The notes under the pieces are model-generated. The model saw nothing but the letters and a program-made list of their open reading frames with translations. It ran no database searches and had not been told where the DNA came from. Shown piece by piece: positions 6,634 to 11,103 of a stretch of 11,103 bases of DNA. The stretch lies in NCBI GenBank assembly GCA_964482585.1, contig CAYZYO010000082.1, positions 1 through 11,103 on the forward strand, given 5' to 3'. Source of the DNA: CAYZYO01 sp964482585 (lineage in GTDB: Bacteria > Bacillota > Syntrophomonadia > Syntrophomonadales > Syntrophomonadaceae). A program made the position numbers and the translations under genes. The number at the start of each line of letters is the position of its first letter. Position 1 is the stretch's first letter.

Positions 6634-7473
6634 TTATGTTCTATTTTTTATTTCCAACCATAGAGGACTGGCAATAAAAATTGAGGAGTAGGCACCACTT
6701 ACAAAACCTATCAGCATAGCAATGATAAAAAGCTTGATAGTAGCTCCCCCGAATAACAAAAGAGCCAAAAGAGCAAAGGTAGAAGTTAAAACGGTATTAA
6801 TTGACCGGTTAAGGGTCTGCAAAATGCTCCGGTTTAAGAGGGATACATTATCTTCTTTACGTTTCATACGCAGGTTTTCACGCACCCGGTCAAAGATAAC
6901 AATGGTATCATTAATCGAGTAACCTATAACCGTTAACATAGCAGCTATAAATGCAGAATCAATCTGCCATTGGAATAATGAAAATGCCCCCAGAACTATC
7001 AAAATATTATGAATAATTGCTATAACAGCTGCTACTCCAAAGGACCACTCAAACCTTATAGTAATATAACCCAGCATAAGAACTGCAGCTAAAAGCAATG
7101 AAATAATGGCATTCCGGGTTAATTCACTCCCTACTTTTGCCCCCACACTTTCTGCACTTAAAAACTCAACATTATTAAAGTCACTTTTCAGATTGGTCAT
7201 TAATTCGTTTGTCTTGTCCTGATCCAGTTCTATCGTCCGGATGAAGAATTCATCACCACTTTTGGTTACATCTGCCTGTCCAATATCCAGTTTATTAATG
7301 CTCTCCCGGACCTCAGCAGCATTAATAGCTGAATCTATTTTAACCTGTAGTACTGAACCACCGGTAAAGTCAATTCCCAAATTAAGTCCCTGCGCAGCCA
7401 GGGAAATCAAACCGGGAATAATCACTATCAATGATAATATATAGAATATCTTTCTTCGTTCAATAATTTGCAC
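6634..7473 (-). CDS. secF: Protein translocase subunit SecF
   Basis: The 279-residue six-helix membrane protein is the normal length for a stand-alone SecF. The first helix is at about 8-28. The signature GIDFTGG (33-39) begins the external P1-like domain, and five helices lie between about 120 and 272. VIGYSINDTIVIFDRVREN (182-200) carries Asp189, equivalent to the conserved transmembrane Asp implicated in proton-driven translocation. SecF pairs with SecD to pull secreted proteins out of the SecYEG channel using the proton motive force. The start is GTG at 7473, preceded by AGGAGGGG at 7-8 nt; the ribosome binding site lies immediately after the secD stop 14 bp away, so expression is linked. 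The strong terminator at 6575-6606 follows. Confidence 0.97.
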   Translation of the reverse strand: MQIIERRKIFYILSLIVIIPGLISLAAQGLNLGIDFTGGSVLQVKIDSAINAAEVRESINKLDIGQADVTKSGDEFFIRTIELDQDKTNELMTNLKSDFNNVEFLSAESVGAKVGSELTRNAIISLLLAAVLMLGYITIRFEWSFGVAAVIAIIHNILIVLGAFSLFQWQIDSAFIAAMLTVIGYSINDTIVIFDRVRENLRMKRKEDNVSLLNRSILQTLNRSINTVLTSTFALLALLLFGGATIKLFIIAMLIGFVSGAYSSIFIASPLWLEIKNRT

Positions 7474-7487
7474 CTGCTACCCCTCCT

Positions 7488-8693
7488 CTAAACCCCATAT
7501 AATTTTTGGTTGTTGGTGATGTTGGCAAACAGCACCAGAACATATCGAGTAAAAGTAAGTGCCACCGCTAAACTGGCAAGAATACCTATAGAAAGGGTAA
7601 CTGCAAATCCCTTTACCGGTCCGGTTCCAAAATACATAAGAACCATGGCCGTAATCAAGGTAGTTATATTGGCATCAAAAATTGTCCAAAATGCCCGCTT
7701 AAACCCGGCTTCAATTGCCGCCTTAAGAGTTTTCCCAAACCTTAGTTCTTCCTTGATTCTTTCATAAATAATAATGTTGGCATCTACTGCCATCCCTATT
7801 GATAGGGCAAATCCTGCTATTCCCGGTAAGGTTAACACCGCTCCTAAAAGAGACATTACTCCTAAAACTATAGCCGCATATATTACCAGGGATAGATCAG
7901 CTACTAAACCGGGAAGCCGATAATATCCTAACATAAAGATCAAAACAGCAATAAGCCCAATGATCCCTGCTTTAATACTCTTATCCAGGGAATCCGAACC
8001 TAATGTGGGGCCAATTGATCTTTTTTCCATGACATTAAAAGTTACCGGTAAAGCACCGGAGCGAAGAAGAACTGCCAGATCCTGTGCCTCTTTGGCAGTA
8101 AAGTTTCCTCTAATTACCGCATTGCCATCATTTATTGGCTCATCAACCGTTGGCGCACTTATTACTTCATTGTCAATAACAATAAATAAAGGCTTACCTA
8201 CATTAGCACTGGTTGCAGCACCAAACAGCTTCCCGCCTTCTTTATCAAATTCTAATAATACCTGAGCCTCCTGGGTATTAGAATCCACTCTGGCTTCGGC
8301 ATTTTTTAAGCTTTCACCGGTTACCAGAACATTTCCCTGCTCATCCCAAAATTCTAATTGAGCGGTATTTTTTAATATATCAACTGCTGCTTCCGGGTCC
8401 TCTTCTCCTGCTATCTCAACAACTACTCTTTTATCACCCTGAGGGTATAATGCGGTTTCTTTGACTCCCAAACTGTCAACCCGGTTCCTTAGTATCCCCA
8501 CTGCTTTAGTTATCGTATCCTGAGTTACCGTTTGTCCTTCCTTTTCTTGAGCCTCAAGGATTACCCTCAGGCCACCCCTTAAGTCCAGTCCCAGGTTTAT
8601 GTTTTTTAAAACAGGCTGGCCAGCAAAATAAACCAAAAGCCCCAGAGCAGCGACTAGAGCAGTAATTATCAGAATACTGGAATTCTTCTGCAA
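7488..8693 (-). CDS. secD: Protein translocase subunit SecD
   Basis: The 401-residue protein is of the short Gram-positive/Clostridia type, lacking much of the long P1 domain of the roughly 615-residue E. coli protein. An N-terminal helix (about 7-24) precedes LDLRGG (36-41), the family signature. The external domain runs to about 235, including the base region PTFN-like LPVTFNV (215-221). Five helices follow, with GMAVDANIIIYERIKEE (300-316) carrying the conserved transmembrane Asp304. The start is TTG at 8693, exactly 7 nt after AAGGAGG. The GTG at 8711 lies upstream of, and reads through, that ribosome binding site, so it is rejected. Gaps of 30 bp to the HD gene and 14 bp to secF place it in the same operon. 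Confidence 0.97.
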   Translation of the reverse strand: MQKNSSILIITALVAALGLLVYFAGQPVLKNINLGLDLRGGLRVILEAQEKEGQTVTQDTITKAVGILRNRVDSLGVKETALYPQGDKRVVVEIAGEEDPEAAVDILKNTAQLEFWDEQGNVLVTGESLKNAEARVDSNTQEAQVLLEFDKEGGKLFGAATSANVGKPLFIVIDNEVISAPTVDEPINDGNAVIRGNFTAKEAQDLAVLLRSGALPVTFNVMEKRSIGPTLGSDSLDKSIKAGIIGLIAVLIFMLGYYRLPGLVADLSLVIYAAIVLGVMSLLGAVLTLPGIAGFALSIGMAVDANIIIYERIKEELRFGKTLKAAIEAGFKRAFWTIFDANITTLITAMVLMYFGTGPVKGFAVTLSIGILASLAVALTFTRYVLVLFANITNNQKLYGV

Positions 8694-8700
8694 CTTATAT

Positions 8701-8707
8701 CCTCCTT
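8701..8707 (-). promoter_or_regulatory. secD ribosome binding site that decides the start
   Basis: AAGGAGG on the minus strand stands 7 nt before TTG 8693. A longer reading from GTG 8711 would translate through this site (residues EGGYK), so the shorter TTG start is preferred. Confidence 0.75.
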
Positions 8708-8723
8708 CCACCTCGGTAACGAT

Positions 8724-9383
8724 TTATAAAAGTTTTGCCCCATTAATTATTAATTCAAATTCACACCCTAAAAAATTCGCTGCCCGGCGGCACATAAGCA
8801 TACGACTTAAAAATATTTCAAAATACTCCATAACCGGGCATATTTCAATATCTATCATTAGTTCCATGGTAATGATTTTATCTTTTTCATTTATTTCAAG
8901 AATTGAATGTTCTACAGCATAATTTACTCTATCATGAATATCAAATGTAGCAATATCCATGTTTCTTACCCGGTTTCTATGTACATGGGACTTGTCTGCA
9001 AGTATAAGGGCTGCTGCTATTTCGTTAACCGGGTATCCGTTACCCTCGTCATGATTGCCTATGGCTGCACAAATAATTGCAACTTCATCAGGACTCATTC
9101 CCATTCTACGCAGTATTTCCATTGCCATTAATGCACCACTTTGGCTGTGGCCAATACGATTAATAACATTACCAATGTCATGCATATAACCGGCAATACC
9201 TGCGAGTTCCTGGGTACGTTCATCATAGCCTAGTTTATTTATTATTTCCCGGCTGAGCTCAGCAACCAGGTTAACATGCAAAAATCCATGATCAGTAAAG
9301 CCTATTGCTCCCAGATGCTTATTACCACTTTCAATAAAAGTATTAATAAGCATACTTGATTTTACATCCCGGAAAGTTACCAT
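8724..9383 (-). CDS. HD-domain metal-dependent phosphohydrolase of unknown substrate
   Basis: The 219-residue soluble protein has the HD superfamily pattern, numbered from the ATG at 9383: a candidate first His at 32 or 36 (TDHGFLHV), MHDIGN with His68-Asp69, GHSQSG with His79, GNHDEGN with His111-Asp112, and LADKSH with Asp130. These would hold one or two divalent metals. The C-terminal third (about 140-219) has no motif I recognise; there is no GGDEF, synthetase or nucleotidyltransferase partner domain. The substrate could be a nucleotide, cyclic dinucleotide or other phosphoester. The ATG overlaps the yajC stop by one base (TGATG) and follows GAGGG at 7 nt; a TTG one codon earlier is possible. 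The position between yajC and secD suggests co-expression with the Sec accessory complex, but a functional link is inference. Confidence 0.88.
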   Translation of the reverse strand: MVTFRDVKSSMLINTFIESGNKHLGAIGFTDHGFLHVNLVAELSREIINKLGYDERTQELAGIAGYMHDIGNVINRIGHSQSGALMAMEILRRMGMSPDEVAIICAAIGNHDEGNGYPVNEIAAALILADKSHVHRNRVRNMDIATFDIHDRVNYAVEHSILEINEKDKIITMELMIDIEICPVMEYFEIFLSRMLMCRRAANFLGCEFELIINGAKLL

Positions 9384-9664
9384 CAATCGTCCCTCATAAC
9401 TTTATAAGCTATTGCTTTTCTTATAAAACTAATTTCGGTATTCTCACCTACTTTTAAAACGATAATATCGTCTTTTATACGAGCAACCTCACCATGAATA
9501 CCACCAATAGTTACTACCTTTTCTCCTCTTTTTAGATTCTCCATCAATTCATTATGCTTCTTTTCCTGTTTTTTACGGGGAGCAATGATTAACAAATAGA
9601 ATATTAATACAAATATTCCAAAGTAAATGGCTATGCCTACCCAACTTGAAGTTTGTCCGTCCAA
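9383..9664 (-). CDS. yajC: Preprotein translocase subunit YajC
   Basis: The 93-residue protein has a single N-terminal membrane helix (about 8-28) ending IIAPRKKQEKK, the family's hallmark boundary. A small cytoplasmic domain follows with LKRGEKVVTIGGIHGEVARI (44-63), the conserved YajC core. YajC associates with SecDF and the SecYEG channel. The start is TTG at 9664, 7 nt after an excellent AAGGAG (9677-9672); no ATG lies nearby in frame. The stop TGA overlaps the HD gene's ATG. The 64 bp from tgt contain no convincing terminator, so it is likely read from the tgt transcript. Confidence 0.96.
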   Translation of the reverse strand: MDGQTSSWVGIAIYFGIFVLIFYLLIIAPRKKQEKKHNELMENLKRGEKVVTIGGIHGEVARIKDDIIVLKVGENTEISFIRKAIAYKVMRDD

Positions 9665-9671
9665 AATATCA

Positions 9672-9677
9672 CTCCTT
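9672..9677 (-). promoter_or_regulatory. yajC ribosome binding site supporting a TTG start
   Basis: AAGGAG on the minus strand is 7 nt before TTG 9664. No in-frame ATG or GTG is nearby, so this site fixes the TTG as start. Confidence 0.75.
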
Positions 9678-9728
9678 AAATTAGTAAAACTCTATTTTTA
9701 TTCGCTAAAAATATCCAAAATCCTTTTG

Positions 9729-10835
9729 TTAAAAGCTGTAATTAACAAAAAAGTTATTATAGAATTGTAAAAATTCTTCCTTTAGAATAGCACTTCTTAT
9801 TGTCTGCATCAACCTGGTAAGAAAATACAGGTTGTGGTATGTGAGTAGTCTGGGAGCCAGGATTTCTCCAGCCTTTATTAAATGTCTTATATATGCCCGG
9901 CTAAAATTTTGGCAAACATAGCAGTTACAGTCCTCATCTATTGGTAAAAAATCCTCTGCAAATCCGGCATTTCTAATGGTAATCTTTCCTTTGCGGGTGT
10001 AAACAGTGCCATGTCTGGCAAGACGGGTAGGTAAAACACAGTCAAACATATCTATTCCTCTTTTAACCCCTTCTACAAGATCTTCCGGGGCACCCACTCC
10101 CATGAGGTAACGAGGTCTATCTTTTGGGAGCAAACAGTCTACTAATTCGAGGGTATTATACATCTCCCTTTTTGGCTCACCTACACTCAAACCACCAATG
10201 GCATATCCGGGAAAATCAAGGCCAACTATTTCCCGGGCACTCTTTTCCCTTAGATCGGGAAAAACATTTCCTTGTACTATGCCAAATAATACTTGATCTT
10301 CTCTATTATGAGCATATTTACAACGTCTTGCCCAGCTGCTGGTCCGGTCAACTGCTCTTTTGGCTTCCTCATAACTGCATGGATAAGGAGCACATTCATC
10401 AAAACACATAGCAATATCGGCACCTAGTTTTTCTTCTATTTCCATTACTCTTTCTGGAGTTAAAAAATGGCGGGAACCATCAATATGGGAATTAAAGTAA
10501 ACCCCATCATCATTTATCTGCCGGAGTTTACTCAGGCTGAAAACCTGAAACCCTCCACTATCAGTTAAAATCCCCTTTTTCCAATTCATAAAAGAATGCA
10601 GTCCACCCGCCTTTTTTACCAGATCCTCTCCCGGTCGCAGATAAAGATGATAAGTATTAGCAAGGACAATTTCCACCCCTATTTGGTACAGGTCGTCTGG
10701 AGTTAAAGTCTTTACTGTTGCCTGAGTACCTACCGGCATAAAAACTGGAGTATTAATAGTACCATGACCGGTTGTTAATCTACCCAGACGTGCTGAAAAT
10801 GCATCTGCATTTTTAATAACCTTAAAATCGAACAT
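9729..10835 (-). CDS. tgt: tRNA-guanine transglycosylase (queuine tRNA-ribosyltransferase)
   Basis: The enzyme exchanges guanine 34 of GUN-anticodon tRNAs for the queuosine precursor preQ1. Numbered from the ATG at 10835 (368 residues), DSGGFQVFS (92-100) supplies the catalytic base Asp92, GIVQGN (185-190) and YAIGGLSVGEP (211-221) line the base pocket, and FDCVLPTR (264-271) holds the nucleophile Asp265. A zinc site is formed by Cys303, Cys305, Cys308 and His334 (DCNCYVC...YHN). The family's usual length and TIM-barrel order are kept. The ATG at 10835 is preceded by AAGGGG and yields MFDFKVIKNADAFSARLGRL, the usual N-terminus; an in-frame ATG at 10883 has no ribosome binding site and adds an atypical hydrophobic leader. 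It heads the cluster that runs to secF. Repeat copy 2 lies directly upstream. Confidence 0.97.
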   Translation of the reverse strand: MFDFKVIKNADAFSARLGRLTTGHGTINTPVFMPVGTQATVKTLTPDDLYQIGVEIVLANTYHLYLRPGEDLVKKAGGLHSFMNWKKGILTDSGGFQVFSLSKLRQINDDGVYFNSHIDGSRHFLTPERVMEIEEKLGADIAMCFDECAPYPCSYEEAKRAVDRTSSWARRCKYAHNREDQVLFGIVQGNVFPDLREKSAREIVGLDFPGYAIGGLSVGEPKREMYNTLELVDCLLPKDRPRYLMGVGAPEDLVEGVKRGIDMFDCVLPTRLARHGTVYTRKGKITIRNAGFAEDFLPIDEDCNCYVCQNFSRAYIRHLIKAGEILAPRLLTYHNLYFLTRLMQTIRSAILKEEFLQFYNNFFVNYSF

Positions 10836-10841
10836 ATTTTG

Positions 10842-10847
10842 CCCCTT
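10842..10847 (-). promoter_or_regulatory. tgt ribosome binding site that decides the start
   Basis: AAGGGG on the minus strand lies 6 nt before ATG 10835. It is absent before the longer start at 10883 and so favours the 368-residue product. Confidence 0.7.
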
Positions 10848-10893
10848 AATGTAATAAATTAAACTTATTGAGAATAATACCATTGTATATAGC

Positions 10894-11103
10894 TTTTAAT
10901 ACGAAAATAAATTTAATGCAGTCACCTTACTGAATAGAACCGTAGATAGAACCACCGTAGAGGCGACTTCAGTCGCCGTCCTCCGCCCTGAAACCCTGAA
11001 TTCCGCCTAGCCGGAGACTGAAATCGTCTCTACGTACAGTATAAGATACGGTACAATACAAGAATTAAAGAATAACCGCAGAGTTAGAGGTAAAATATTA
11101 TAA
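10894..11103 (-). repeat. Dispersed hairpin-bearing intergenic repeat, copy 2 (inverted, runs to window edge)
   Basis: Read on the minus strand this matches copy 1 (967-1139), so the two are inverted relative to each other. The core is 10955-11034, with CCGTAGAGG at 10955-10963 and a decayed inverse (TCTCTACGT) at 11027-11035. GGCGAC (10962-10967), TTCA and GTCGCC (10972-10977) form a clean hairpin; the other arm (11011-11034) has lost pairing. Two insertions lengthen it relative to copy 1: a short duplication around 10938-10954 (GAACCGTAG then GAACCACCGTAG) and about 15 bp near 11035-11050. Similarity still holds at the last base of the window, so the true end is beyond it. The tgt-proximal boundary is near TTTTAATACG (10894-10903). 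Confidence 0.85.

Noticed and set aside
8694..9664. A SCIFF-type six-cysteine peptide gene between yajC and secD, as in many Clostridia
   Set aside because: No small Cys-rich frame exists here; the space is filled by the HD-domain gene.
9690..9712. Hairpin ATTTTTA-GCGAA-TAAAAAT between tgt and yajC as a terminator
   Set aside because: The stem is only A-T pairs and no U-tract follows; it is unlikely to stop transcription.
10836..10883. Longer tgt reading from an ATG at 10883
   Set aside because: No ribosome binding site precedes it and the added 16 residues do not fit the family; AAGGGG supports ATG 10835.
967..11103. The inverted repeats as ends of a composite transposon or genomic island
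   Set aside because: The enclosed genes are core housekeeping genes in expected clostridial order, with no transposase or integrase, and the repeats are much shorter than an insertion sequence.
1..11103. CRISPR array, tRNA or rRNA gene, riboswitch, toxin-antitoxin or defence genes
   Set aside because: No regularly spaced direct repeats, no tRNA-like cloverleaf, and no spare coding space; nearly all DNA is accounted for by housekeeping genes.

Overview
The window is a run of housekeeping genes from an AT-rich bacterium, all on the minus strand, so transcription runs from high to low coordinates. The protein types (short Gram-positive-style SecD and SecF as separate genes, ScpA/ScpB, diaminopimelate decarboxylase, a DHH-CBS-nucleotidyltransferase fusion, strong AGGAGG-type ribosome binding sites, and frequent TTG starts) point to the Bacillota, most likely class Clostridia, perhaps a Syntrophomonadaceae- or Peptococcaceae-like anaerobe. 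That placement is inferred from gene content; no similarity search was possible.

Layout from right to left. (1) 11103-10894: a dispersed intergenic repeat, copy 2, running off the window edge. (2) 10835-6634: a tight cluster tgt - yajC - HD-domain gene - secD - secF, with gaps of 64, -1, 30 and 14 bp, closed by a strong terminator at 6575-6606. It couples queuosine tRNA modification with the accessory Sec translocase (SecDF-YajC) and an uncharacterised HD phosphohydrolase. (3) 6404-6078: a lone two-helix LapA-type membrane protein between two terminators. (4) 5941-4531: lysA (lysine biosynthesis) with a well-formed promoter and its own terminator. (5) 4494-1209: an extended -10 promoter, then an 879-residue DHH/CBS/tRNA nucleotidyltransferase fusion overlapping a small site-2 protease gene. 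(6) 1208-840: a gene-free stretch holding repeat copy 1 and a short CACAGAT triplet motif. (7) 839-1: scpA, then the first 36 codons of scpB, the chromosome-condensation partners of SMC.

The two repeat copies are inverted relative to each other and about 9.75 kb apart, bracketing the block from tgt to the site-2 protease. Each has a core of about 74-80 bp with paired hairpin-forming arms and 9-bp inverted ends (exact in copy 1), plus conserved flanks. They look like a small non-autonomous, REP- or MITE-like element.

No CRISPR array, toxin-antitoxin pair, phage gene, transposase or defence system is visible. The best leads are the inverted repeat pair and the HD-domain gene translationally coupled to yajC. 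The rest is ordinary, though start codon choice is unusual: four TTG starts and one GTG start among ten complete genes.
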